Positions 49,332-57,542 of a stretch of 64,000 nt of DNA are shown here, piece after piece. Origin of the DNA: 55-13 sp037190145 (GTDB lineage: Bacteria; Armatimonadota; Fimbriimonadia; Fimbriimonadales; Fimbriimonadaceae). The translations under genes were made by a program, and so were the position numbers. The stretch covers positions 62,001 through 126,000 of the forward strand of contig JBBCJU010000005.1 in assembly GCA_037190145.1 (NCBI GenBank), given 5' to 3'. The notes below the pieces were generated by a model that did not search any database, was not told where the DNA came from, and saw only the letters and a list, made by a program, of their open reading frames with translations. Each line of letters starts with the position of its first letter. The stretch's first letter is position 1.

Positions 49332-51044
49332 TCAAACAGTTAAGAAATCTTTCACATGCCACTTGACTCTTCGTCCATTGAACTCTTCGATCTTAGGCTG
49401 AAACAGAAGATCAATGGTGCTTCCTGGCAGAGACTCTGCAAATCGGCTTCCTAGGTTGAAACCTACCGCCTGAACAGCCTGTCCACTAGCTGCACGCAAG
49501 GACAGTTGGACATGGGTTGGGTTTCGAGTTGGATTGATGCCCGCTAGGTTCATGCCTCTACAAACCAGGATTGGCTCTGGATTGGACTCTCCAAACGGTT
49601 CCAGCCTCGCAATCTGCTCCATAGTTTCCATTGTTAATTCGCTGCCTTCAATCTCGAGATCAGCTTGGTAAGCCATGACAAAGTCTTCTGGAGTCAGAAC
49701 GCTGTCGGCGTATTCGTTCAACAGATGCTCAACTCGTTCAAAATCACTGGCGGCAAAGGAGCAGCCTGCAGCCATCGCGTGACCACCGCCCTCAATAAAA
49801 TCGGGATAAGCACGAATGGCATCCACCACGCTGAAATTGGGGATTGACCGAGCTGAGCCTTTACATAGTCCACGAGCCTCGTCAACGATGAAGCAGAATG
49901 AAGGGCGGTTGTAACGTTCAACGAGCCTTCCTGCTACTAAGCCTACAATTCCTGCGTGCCATTCAGGGTGAGCAACCGCAATGACCGATCGCTCGTAAAG
50001 CCGCTTTTCTTCGACCATTTCCACAGCTTGGTCGATCATGCGCTGCTGTTCATCCCTACGGTCTAGGTTGAATTGTTCAATCTCGTTTGCAAGCTTCTGA
50101 GCCGTAAGTAAATCTTTTTCGAGCAAAAGTCGGAGAGCGAGACCTGAGTCATCCATACGTCCAACGGCATTTAGCCTCGGCGCAAGCTTAAATCCGATAT
50201 CGTAAGTTCGGAGGGCGCCTTTGATTCCAGACAGTTCTTTGAGCGCGCTCAGGCCTATTTTTTGGGTGTCTGCAAGCCTTTCCAATCCAAATTTTGCGAT
50301 GATTCGATTTTCGTCGTGGAGTGGCATAACGTCGGCAACGGTTCCGAGGGCAGCCAGATCTAGGAAAGCTCGATAAAACTTATCTACTGGATGTTTTAAG
50401 TCTCGGGCAAGGCCTGCGCAAAGTTTGAATACCACGCCAGCCCCACTCAATTCGCTAAACGGATACTGACTATCTTTGCGATGGGGATTGACGACGGCAT
50501 GGGCTTCCGGAAGAGTGTCTCCTATACTGTGGTGATCTGTCACGACAACCCGCATCCCTACGGCTTTGGCAGCCTCTACACGGTCATGGGCGCTAATCCC
50601 ACAGTCACAGGTCAGAAAGAGCTTAGCCCCCATCTCCTTGGCAATATCGACCGCGCTATGGTTGATGCCATACCCTTCCTTCATGCGGTGGGGAACGTGA
50701 GTGTGGACGTTGGCTCCGATTGACTTTAGGAAACGGTGAAGTGTGGCCGCACTTGTGACTCCATCCACGTCATAGTCGCCATGAACAAAGATCAAGTCCT
50801 TCCGTTCAATGGCCCCTAAAATCTCGTCCCGCGCTTCTGCATAGTCCGGAAGTAGGGAAGGGTTGTGCAAGTGATCCAGCGATGGGTTTAAGAATCTATC
50901 AGCGACTTCTGGCGTGGAGAAGCCCCTTTGCACAAGAAGTGCCGCTACTATGCCTGGAATGCCCAATTCGCGGCAAAGGTTAGCCTCAGCAATGGGGTCG
51001 CGATCAATTTGAACCCAACGTGCAGGGGCCAGGGAAGGAGGCAT
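49332..51044 (-). CDS. recJ: Single-stranded-DNA-specific exonuclease RecJ
   Basis: A 570-residue DHH-family 5'-3' ssDNA exonuclease for recombination and repair. Motifs are FVHGDYDVDGVTSAATLHRF (metal-binding DxDxD), FLTCDCGISAHDRVE, VVTDHHSIGDTLPEAHAVVN (DHH), LAALGTVADVMPL, and DHHA1-domain GGGHAMAAGCSF. A C-terminal OB-like domain is LEPFGESNPEPILVCRG. The length is normal. It lies 102 nt downstream of nusG on the same strand, past a weak hairpin. Confidence 0.96.
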   Translation of the reverse strand: MPPSLAPARWVQIDRDPIAEANLCRELGIPGIVAALLVQRGFSTPEVADRFLNPSLDHLHNPSLLPDYAEARDEILGAIERKDLIFVHGDYDVDGVTSAATLHRFLKSIGANVHTHVPHRMKEGYGINHSAVDIAKEMGAKLFLTCDCGISAHDRVEAAKAVGMRVVVTDHHSIGDTLPEAHAVVNPHRKDSQYPFSELSGAGVVFKLCAGLARDLKHPVDKFYRAFLDLAALGTVADVMPLHDENRIIAKFGLERLADTQKIGLSALKELSGIKGALRTYDIGFKLAPRLNAVGRMDDSGLALRLLLEKDLLTAQKLANEIEQFNLDRRDEQQRMIDQAVEMVEEKRLYERSVIAVAHPEWHAGIVGLVAGRLVERYNRPSFCFIVDEARGLCKGSARSIPNFSVVDAIRAYPDFIEGGGHAMAAGCSFAASDFERVEHLLNEYADSVLTPEDFVMAYQADLEIEGSELTMETMEQIARLEPFGESNPEPILVCRGMNLAGINPTRNPTHVQLSLRAASGQAVQAVGFNLGSRFAESLPGSTIDLLFQPKIEEFNGRRVKWHVKDFLTV

Positions 51045-51104
51045 ATGATTAAGGACGTTTCAAAAGGAGGATTTGAAACTTGATTCTATGGAATGAGAAG
51101 GAAG

Positions 51105-51132
51105 CCTAGGCACCGATCCATCGGCACCTAGG
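51105..51132 (-). terminator. Imperfect hairpin after nusG, possible weak terminator
   Basis: Inverted arms CCTAGG-CA-CCGA and TCGG-CA-CCTAGG around a 4-nt loop give 6 + 4 bp with a 2x2 internal mismatch. The downstream minus-strand sequence is pyrimidine-rich (CTTCCTTCTC) but not a U-run. Confidence 0.4.
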
Positions 51133-51146
51133 AAAGCCACGAAAGG

Positions 51147-51674
51147 CTAAAGTTTTTCTACTTGAGTGAAGTCCAGCTCTACCGGAGTATCGCGGCCAAA
51201 GATGTTGATGAGAACCTTAAGTTTCTCCTTCTCGGCGTTGACTTCTTCGATCTTTCCAGAGAAGTCGCTGAAAGGACCTTCGATAACGCGGATGGCATCG
51301 CTCTTGTTCCAAGAAACCTTGGGAGCCTCTTTGCTGGACTCGAGATTCGACATGATGCGCCGAACTTCGTACTCTTCCAGAGGTACTGGCTTGTTACCGC
51401 TTTGTACAAATCCAGTGACGCCACTTGTGGACTTCACCAATTTGTAAGCCTCATCAGATAGAGACATCTGAACCAAGATGTATCCTGGGAAGACCTTGCG
51501 ATCCATCTCGTATCGCTTACCGTTTCGAGTGGTCATCTCTCGCTCCGTCGGGATCAAGATTTCAAAAAGGTCAAGGTTCCAAAGGCCTTCGACTTGTGCT
51601 CGGCGTGTGAGAACGTCTTTAACTTTGTTCTCGTGGCCGGCAATAGTATGGACGGCATACCAGGAACGTGGCAC
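51147..51674 (-). CDS. nusG: Transcription termination/antitermination protein NusG
   Basis: A 175-residue RNA polymerase-binding elongation factor. The NGN domain has RSWYAVHTIAGHENKVKDVL, VFPGYILVQMSLSDEAYKLV and TSGVTGFVQSGNKPVPLEEY. The C-terminal KOW domain is IRVIEGPFSDFSGKIEEVNA, then INIFGRDTPVELDFTQVEKL. The GTG start immediately follows the secE stop, with no spacing. The usual next gene, rplK, is absent; recJ follows instead. Confidence 0.97.
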   Translation of the reverse strand: MPRSWYAVHTIAGHENKVKDVLTRRAQVEGLWNLDLFEILIPTEREMTTRNGKRYEMDRKVFPGYILVQMSLSDEAYKLVKSTSGVTGFVQSGNKPVPLEEYEVRRIMSNLESSKEAPKVSWNKSDAIRVIEGPFSDFSGKIEEVNAEKEKLKVLINIFGRDTPVELDFTQVEKL

Positions 51675-51938
51675 CTATATGTTCCCCTTCGTAATCAAAT
51701 TCACCAGGGTCTCGAAAACCTTACCCATGCCCGTTAGAATAGCGACGCATAGTAAAGTAACACCCATCACAACGCCAGTGAGGCGATTTGTCTCCTTCTT
51801 TGTGGGCCAGTTGACCTTCTTCATTTCTCGGCCAACTTCCTTAAAGAAGCCTTTCACGCCACGGCGCGATTTTGGAAGTGGGACACCGCCGCCGCTTCCA
51901 CCTTCACCTGCACCCGTACCAGTAGTTCCTGTAGACAT
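51675..51938 (-). CDS. secE: Preprotein translocase subunit SecE
   Basis: An 87-residue inner-membrane subunit of SecYEG. A Gly/Thr-rich N-terminus is followed by the conserved amphipathic stretch FFKEVGREMKKVNWPTKKET and a single membrane helix (GVVMGVTLLCVAILTGMG). It is translationally coupled to nusG (the TAG stop is directly followed by the nusG GTG). No rpmG or tRNA-Trp lies upstream as in many genomes; the 203-bp gap to padR has no gene that I can see. Confidence 0.94.
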   Translation of the reverse strand: MSTGTTGTGAGEGGSGGGVPLPKSRRGVKGFFKEVGREMKKVNWPTKKETNRLTGVVMGVTLLCVAILTGMGKVFETLVNLITKGNI

Positions 51939-52141
51939 ATACGTTCAAGCCCGCTCTCATTTGAGGGGGATGTTAAATATTACCTCTATCTAGAGCTCAG
52001 GCCCAATGAAAAGTAGGGCAATAGCGAGTAAATATCGTCATTCTTGCCACAATTCTGCCAATAGGGTTGCGGTTAAAGATAATTCGCGCTACATTACATT
52101 TTGCGTCCTGTTGTGGCTTGGGGGAGACTCACAGGAAATAA

Positions 52142-52765
52142 GTGGCTGCAACTATGACTACAAATGGACCCTATAGTGAACTAGAGTATCTAATCTTGGC
52201 GATGGTTGGCGACAACATAAGTTCTGGTTATGCAATGCGAAAAGAGATGAACCGAATGCGCGGAGGACGCTGGAGCGCAGAGAGTGGATCAGTCTATCGA
52301 GTACTGAGGAGACTAGAGCAAGACGGCCTTCTAAAAGAAGCACGTAGAGTTGGTGTACCGAACAGGGAACGTACAGAGTATGAACTCACCACTCCTGGCC
52401 AATCTCTTCTACAAAGTTGGATGACATTTCCCCCCGATCGGGCAGAGATGGCCTTTATTGTTGACCCGATTCGCACCAGAGCTTATTTTTTAGCAAGGTT
52501 GAAACCCGTTGATCAAACTCGAGTGGTCAAGACCTGGCTGCAAGAGAGTAAAGGGTTTATTCAGGATTTACAGAGAGATCTGCAAGCGGCTGCCGCAAAT
52601 GAGGATCCGATACGCCATCTGGCTCAACAGAACCTCTTGTTTTTGGCTGAGGCTCGCCACGAGTGGCTGAGGAAATTTCTTACGACTCTCAAAAACAGAA
52701 GTGTCGCCAAAACCGACATGGCGGTTGTTGACGACACTTCCTCAACGACTACTTCGAAATCTTGA
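52142..52765 (+). CDS. PadR-family transcriptional regulator
   Basis: A 207-residue regulator. The N-terminal winged helix is typical of PadR: SELEYLILAMVGDNISSGYA, GSVYRVLRRLEQDGLLKEAR, RERTEYELTTPGQSLLQSWM. The C-terminal ~110 residues are helical (ARLKPVDQTRVVKTWLQESK), as in the dimerisation region of the larger PadR subfamily. The start is GTG, with CACAGGA upstream. The target is unknown. Its 3' end overlaps greA by 17 nt in the convergent direction. Confidence 0.92.
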   Translation: MAATMTTNGPYSELEYLILAMVGDNISSGYAMRKEMNRMRGGRWSAESGSVYRVLRRLEQDGLLKEARRVGVPNRERTEYELTTPGQSLLQSWMTFPPDRAEMAFIVDPIRTRAYFLARLKPVDQTRVVKTWLQESKGFIQDLQRDLQAAAANEDPIRHLAQQNLLFLAEARHEWLRKFLTTLKNRSVAKTDMAVVDDTSSTTTSKS

Positions 52766-53252
52766 GAATCTTATATTGCTTCTTGCCGTCGGGGGTGTCA
52801 AAAGTGACCTTGTCTCCGGCGGCATGGCCCATCAAAGCCGTACCCATTGGTGATTCATTGCTTACGAGATCACGATTCGGATCCGCTTCAATGCTTGTGA
52901 GAATCCTGATCTCAAAATCATCTTTAAACTCAACATCTTCGACGACAACTTTTGAACCAATCCCTACGTAGTCCGTTGGGATCATGGAATCTTCCAGGAT
53001 CGTTGCGTTTCCGAAAATGGTCTTTAGCTCAGCGACGCGATTCTCGACCATTGCCTGCTCAAACTTCACTTCATCAAGTTCACTATTGTCTTCGCTGAAC
53101 TCTCCGTGCTGTTGGCTCTCTCGGATTCTGTCTGCTATTTCAGGGCGCTTCACCGTAGTGAGGTGCTCAAGTTCCTCTTGCAGAGCCTTGTGGCCTTCGG
53201 GCGTGAGGAGATATCCTCCATGATGTTCCTGCATTGGTTGAGTTTCGTTCAT
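52749..53252 (-). CDS. greA: Transcription elongation factor GreA
   Basis: A 167-residue factor that rescues backtracked RNA polymerase by stimulating transcript cleavage. The N-terminal coiled coil is LLTPEGHKALQEELEHLTTV, RIRESQQHGEFSEDNSELDE; its tip residues (Asp/Glu in SEDNSELD) are retained. The C-terminal FKBP-like domain is VGIGSKVVVEDVEFKDDFEI, SPMGTALMGHAAGDKVTFDT. A TATAAT at 53283-53288 (minus strand) is a possible -10, but no good -35 is present. Confidence 0.97.
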   Translation of the reverse strand: MNETQPMQEHHGGYLLTPEGHKALQEELEHLTTVKRPEIADRIRESQQHGEFSEDNSELDEVKFEQAMVENRVAELKTIFGNATILEDSMIPTDYVGIGSKVVVEDVEFKDDFEIRILTSIEADPNRDLVSNESPMGTALMGHAAGDKVTFDTPDGKKQYKILKISK

Positions 53253-53445
53253 TTGGGTCTCGCCTTATAAGATTGAGCAGGGATTATAGCCCTTCTCGCG
53301 TTGCCGCGACTGCTGTTTCCCTGTAAAGAACGTACAGAATGCCTATGAAGTTCTGACAAATTTCTGTAACTGACTTACTTATGCCCACTTTTGCTAATTT
53401 CTTGAGGCAAACGACTCAAATACTTCTCGGGTAGAGTTTCGAGCG

Positions 53446-54171
53446 ATGAGGTTTGCGTGGATCGTAGTCGTTGCCTTTGTGACGATGATTGCAACAAAAG
53501 CCGTGGCTCAGGCGGAGGATTTGTTTCGCACGCTGCGACCAGATCTTATCATCGGCATTAGTCGAGATCCCAATGGGTCGGGTGCTGATCTTTTGGAGTT
53601 TCGAACAATTGATCCAAAGTATCCGCCAGAGCAACTTCGAGATCAGATTTTAGAGCTTGGTAAGTTGATGAACTCCGAGCCTCGCGGGTTGGTAGTGGCT
53701 CGATCTTCTATTTCGAGTGGGATGTCAACCATTAAGGCAACCTGCGCAATCGATAACATTATTGATCGTAGCCAGCCTCGGTATCACTTAAAGCAGATCG
53801 CCCAAGCTTTTGCCGGGTATGCCGAACCTCACGCCGTAAAAGGGCTTTCAATTCAATTTTTGAATGAAAAGCCCCGAAAAGAAACTCTTCTCGACTTTGG
53901 CGGGCCAAATGATGCGGTTCAGGTTCAAGGATCTTTTGATCCAACCTTTAGCGCGGTTGAGTATCGGATAAAAATTAACATCCAGGATGCTAAGCAGATA
54001 GAAATTCCCGAGGCAGGCGAACAAAAGCCGATTCCCGCTCCGTCCTCAGACGCGAAGGGTGGTCCTGATTGGATGGTATGGGGACTTGTATTTATTGCTG
54101 CCATTGCGGTTGGCGCGTTGGTATACTCCCTCCTCACAAACACCAAAGTGCAGAAGGGAAGGAAGAGATAG
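53446..54171 (+). CDS. Exported protein with C-terminal membrane anchor, unknown function
   Basis: A 241-residue protein with signal peptide MRFAWIVVVAFVTMIATKAVAQ and a C-terminal hydrophobic helix (MVWGLVFIAAIAVGALVYSL) followed by a basic end (KVQKGRKR). It would therefore be anchored with its bulk in the periplasm. The ~180-residue core (RPDLIIGISRDPNGSGADLL, LEFRTIDPKYPPEQLRDQIL) is not a family I recognise. It ends 16 nt before the first pilT gene, so it may be an accessory protein of the pilus locus (context only). Confidence 0.78.
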   Translation: MRFAWIVVVAFVTMIATKAVAQAEDLFRTLRPDLIIGISRDPNGSGADLLEFRTIDPKYPPEQLRDQILELGKLMNSEPRGLVVARSSISSGMSTIKATCAIDNIIDRSQPRYHLKQIAQAFAGYAEPHAVKGLSIQFLNEKPRKETLLDFGGPNDAVQVQGSFDPTFSAVEYRIKINIQDAKQIEIPEAGEQKPIPAPSSDAKGGPDWMVWGLVFIAAIAVGALVYSLLTNTKVQKGRKR

Positions 54172-54187
54172 TTTTTAGGTCGCAAAA

Positions 54188-55267
54188 ATGATTGACATCA
54201 CCAAGGTTACGCTTCGCCAGCTTGTGGAGATTGGCTACGACGAGAGAGCTTCTGACGTCTGCGTGAAGGCCGATGCTCGGCCTACAATGCGGCAGTTTAG
54301 TACGTTTAGGCCCATGCCCGGAGAATTTCCGATTGTGGGTGCAGAACAAGCTGAACGCATGATCCGCGAGGTCATGACCGACAAGCAAATTGAAAAGTTT
54401 GAGCGGGTCATGGAAATGGACCTTGCGTTTGAAGTAGAAGGCAAATGCCGTATCCGTGCGAATATTTATATGCAGCGCGGAACGTGGGCTATCGTCATGC
54501 GAATTATTCCGCTGAAGATTCTCACGATTGAAGAGTTAGGCCTTCCTCCAGTTCTACGTGAGCTTTGTAAGCACCGTCTCGGTTTGATTCTCGTTACTGG
54601 TCCTACGGGTTCCGGTAAGTCAACTTCGCTTGCCGCGATGATTGACGTTATCAATGAAAGCCGTGCGGCACACATCGTTACGATCGAAGACCCACTTGAG
54701 TTTGTTCACCAAGACAAGACGGCTTACATCAGTCAACGTGAAGTTCACATTGACACCTTAGAGTTCCAACCAGCGCTTCGTGCCGTACTTCGTGAAGCTC
54801 CAGACATCATTCTAGTTGGTGAAATGCGCGACCAAGAAACCATGCACTCAGCGATGCAAGCTGGTGAAACGGGTCACTTGGTCTTCTCCACGGTTCACAC
54901 GTCTTCGGCCTACGAAACGATGGACCGTATCATCAACATGTTCCCGCCGCACGAGAAGCACTTCCTTTGCCAACGTATGGCCGGTTCACTTCGAGCGATC
55001 ATCGCGCAGAAGCTTGTTCCTCGCGCTGATGGAAATGGGCGTGTTGTTGCAAATGAAATCTTGATTTGTACGCCAACAGTCACTAAACTGATTGAGGACG
55101 GTCACTTTACAGACCTATACCACGCCATGAACGAGGGCGCTTTCTGGGGAATGCAAACCATGAACCAGAGTCTTGTTCGATACGTGAAGGCGGGCATCAT
55201 CACTGAGGAAGTTGCACTGCAAAACGCAGGGTTGGCTTCTGAACTAAAACAAATGCTCCGCCGCTAG
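54188..55267 (+). CDS. pilT: PilT-family type IV pilus retraction ATPase (copy 1)
   Basis: A 359-residue secretion ATPase. The N-domain has SDVCVKADARPTMRQF, the Walker A motif is LILVTGPTGSGKSTSLAAMI, the Asp box is TIEDPLEFVHQDKTAYISQ, Walker B is PDIILVGEMRDQETMHSAM, and the His box is AGETGHLVFSTVHT. The C-terminal AIRNLIRE-type retraction motif is altered here (PTVTKLIEDGH), and the Asp-box partner sequence REAPD differs from the RQDPD/RQNPD seen in the other copies. This is the most divergent of the three copies and may have a different role. Cytoplasmic, at the pilus base. Confidence 0.94.
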   Translation: MIDITKVTLRQLVEIGYDERASDVCVKADARPTMRQFSTFRPMPGEFPIVGAEQAERMIREVMTDKQIEKFERVMEMDLAFEVEGKCRIRANIYMQRGTWAIVMRIIPLKILTIEELGLPPVLRELCKHRLGLILVTGPTGSGKSTSLAAMIDVINESRAAHIVTIEDPLEFVHQDKTAYISQREVHIDTLEFQPALRAVLREAPDIILVGEMRDQETMHSAMQAGETGHLVFSTVHTSSAYETMDRIINMFPPHEKHFLCQRMAGSLRAIIAQKLVPRADGNGRVVANEILICTPTVTKLIEDGHFTDLYHAMNEGAFWGMQTMNQSLVRYVKAGIITEEVALQNAGLASELKQMLRR

Positions 55268-55277
55268 GAGGAGCATT

Positions 55278-56375
55278 ATGGGCGTCAGCATTGACGCATT
55301 GTTGCGGGAGTTGGTTGATAAAGATGCCAGCGACCTGCATTTGAAATGTGGCGAACCGCCAATTATGCGGATTCGTGGGGACCTGCACCGGGCGAACTAT
55401 CCGGTGCTGAGTCCCGACGAGCATCACAATCTGCTCTTGAGCATCTTGAACGAAGAGCGGCGTGAGAAACTCGATTCCTTCAAAGAGGTTGATCTCTCTT
55501 ACCATGTTCCCGGCATCAGCCGATTCCGCGTGAACATGTACTGGCAGAGGGGAAATCCTGGCGCGGTGTTCCGTGTCATCCCGTTTAAGATTCGAACCCT
55601 TGATGAGCTGCAAATGCCTCCGGTATGCAAGCAGCTTGCTCTGCTCCCTCGTGGCTTGATCTTAGTCACGGGCCCAACCGGTTCTGGAAAGTCCACATCG
55701 CTAGCAGCGATGATCAACCATATCAACCTCAATAAGAAATCCCACATCATGACGGTGGAAGATCCCATTGAGTATGTTCATGAGGACAGGGTTTCCATTG
55801 TCAATCAACGCGAGTTGGGCACGGATACTCACAGTTTCTCGGATGCACTGAAGCACGTGATGCGTCAAAATCCAGATGTCATTCTGGTTGGCGAGATGCG
55901 AGACTTGGAAACAATCCAACTTGCAATTACCGCTGCAGAGACGGGGCACTTGGTTTTCTCCACTTTGCATACCGTAGATGCGGCCCAAACGATTGACCGC
56001 ATAGTAGATGTCTTCTCACCAGAGCAACAGGCGCAGATAAGGACTCAGCTTAGCGTCACGCTTCAAGCGGTCATTTCTCAAACGCTCTTACCCACTAAAG
56101 ACAACTCGTCTCGAGTAGCGGCATTTGAAGTGATGACGGCTACCCCTGCCATTCGAACTCTCGTCCGAGAAGGGAAGACTCACCAGTTGTATCTTGATAT
56201 TCAAACGGGCGCGCATTTGGGGATGCAAACATTGGACGGAAGTCTGCTCAACCTACTGAAAGACGGGAAGATTGATTACGATCATGCCTTAGCGAAGTGC
56301 TCCAATGTGCAGGACTTTATCAGACGCGCTACTAATATGGGCTTAGTGGAGGCAAACCATGCAACGAATCAATGA
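55278..56375 (+). CDS. pilT: PilT-family type IV pilus retraction ATPase (copy 2)
   Basis: A 365-residue ATPase that powers pilus retraction and twitching. The N-terminus DASDLHLKCGEPPIMRIRGD is typical PilT. Walker A is LILVTGPTGSGKSTSLAAMI, followed by VEDPIEYVHEDRVSIVNQRE, Walker B MRQNPDVILVGEMRDLETIQ, and His box AAETGHLVFSTLHTVDAAQT. The C-terminal motif is PAIRTLVREGKTHQL. GGAGG lies 5 nt before the ATG, 10 nt after the copy-1 stop. Its 3' end overlaps copy 3 by 17 nt, so all three are probably co-translated. Confidence 0.96.
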   Translation: MGVSIDALLRELVDKDASDLHLKCGEPPIMRIRGDLHRANYPVLSPDEHHNLLLSILNEERREKLDSFKEVDLSYHVPGISRFRVNMYWQRGNPGAVFRVIPFKIRTLDELQMPPVCKQLALLPRGLILVTGPTGSGKSTSLAAMINHINLNKKSHIMTVEDPIEYVHEDRVSIVNQRELGTDTHSFSDALKHVMRQNPDVILVGEMRDLETIQLAITAAETGHLVFSTLHTVDAAQTIDRIVDVFSPEQQAQIRTQLSVTLQAVISQTLLPTKDNSSRVAAFEVMTATPAIRTLVREGKTHQLYLDIQTGAHLGMQTLDGSLLNLLKDGKIDYDHALAKCSNVQDFIRRATNMGLVEANHATNQ

Positions 56376-57528
56376 TCTTCTCAAGCGCTGCGTCGATATG
56401 GATGGTTCAGACCTGCACTTTAAGTGTGATACGGGCAAGGTCTATTGCCGAGTCCATGGGGATCTCATTCATTTGGAAGACGAACCGTTCTTTAGTGACA
56501 CCGAGTTTCGAGAGCAGCTTGCATCCATTTTGCGTCCTGACCAAATGGTGCGGTTCGACAAGCAGCTTGAGTTGGATTTTGCCCATGAGGTGCCAGGAGT
56601 AAGCCGGTTCCGTGGCAACGCGTATCAACAACGTGGCCACCTACAAGCAGCCTTTCGGGTCATTCCGTATCACATCAACAACATGGAGGATCTGCAGCTG
56701 CCTCCGGCTTGCTATGACTTCATCCAGCGCCCTAGGGGGCTGGTGTTGGTTACAGGGCCAGCAGGGTCCGGAAAATCCACATCGCTAGCCGCCATGATTG
56801 ATCGGATCAATCGCACTCATAAGTCTCATATCATGACCGTGGAAGACCCGATTGAGTTTGTCCACGAGAATCAACTTGCATTGATCAACCAGCGTGAGTT
56901 GGAGGTGGACACACTCTCCTTCGCGAATGCGCTGAAATACGTCTTGCGACAAGACCCAGATGTGATTCTGGTGGGCGAGATGCGAGACCTGGAGACGATT
57001 CACCTGGCGATAACCGCGGCCGAAACAGGGCACCTTGTTTTTGCGACTTTACACACGGTAGATGCCGTTCAAACTGTGGACCGCATTGTGGATGTCTTCC
57101 CGACACATCAACAGCAACAAGTGAGGATGCAGCTCTCGGTGAATTTGGTGGGCGTTGTATCCCAAACATTGGTTAAGCGAAGTGATGGACGAGGTAGAGC
57201 AGCCGCGTTTGAGGTGTTAGTTGCGTCAGGAGCGGTGAGGAACCTGATTCGGGAGAACAAAACCTACCAGATTGCCTCTCTCATCCAGACGGGCGGGCGA
57301 CAAAAGATGCAAACCCTTGACCAATCCTTGACTAAGTTAGTCGATATGGGAATTGTATCGAAAGAGGATGCCCGCGCTCGAGCTAAAGATCCGGGTGAGT
57401 TTGATCGACTCATCGAGTCAACGGATCAACCCGTCCACGCCAGTTCACCAAACGTAGGCACTACTAACCAGCCTCCGGCAAGTGGTGTTCGTGGTCAGCC
57501 CAATCGTCCGGGCTATCGTCGTGAGTAG
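56359..57528 (+). CDS. pilT: PilT-family type IV pilus retraction ATPase (copy 3)
   Basis: A 389-residue PilT paralogue. The N-domain is MDGSDLHFKCDTGKVYCRVH; Walker A is LVLVTGPAGSGKSTSLAAMI; VEDPIEFVHENQLALINQRE follows; Walker B is LRQDPDVILVGEMRDLETIH; His box AAETGHLVFATLHTVDAVQT. The C-terminal motif GAVRNLIRENKTYQI is close to the AIRNLIRE consensus. A ~35-residue Pro/Gln/Asn-rich tail follows. GGAGG sits 6 nt upstream of the ATG inside copy 2. It is more similar to copy 2 than to copy 1. Confidence 0.96.
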   Translation: MQRINDLLKRCVDMDGSDLHFKCDTGKVYCRVHGDLIHLEDEPFFSDTEFREQLASILRPDQMVRFDKQLELDFAHEVPGVSRFRGNAYQQRGHLQAAFRVIPYHINNMEDLQLPPACYDFIQRPRGLVLVTGPAGSGKSTSLAAMIDRINRTHKSHIMTVEDPIEFVHENQLALINQRELEVDTLSFANALKYVLRQDPDVILVGEMRDLETIHLAITAAETGHLVFATLHTVDAVQTVDRIVDVFPTHQQQQVRMQLSVNLVGVVSQTLVKRSDGRGRAAAFEVLVASGAVRNLIRENKTYQIASLIQTGGRQKMQTLDQSLTKLVDMGIVSKEDARARAKDPGEFDRLIESTDQPVHASSPNVGTTNQPPASGVRGQPNRPGYRRE

Positions 57529-57542
57529 ATTCTGGATGTGGA

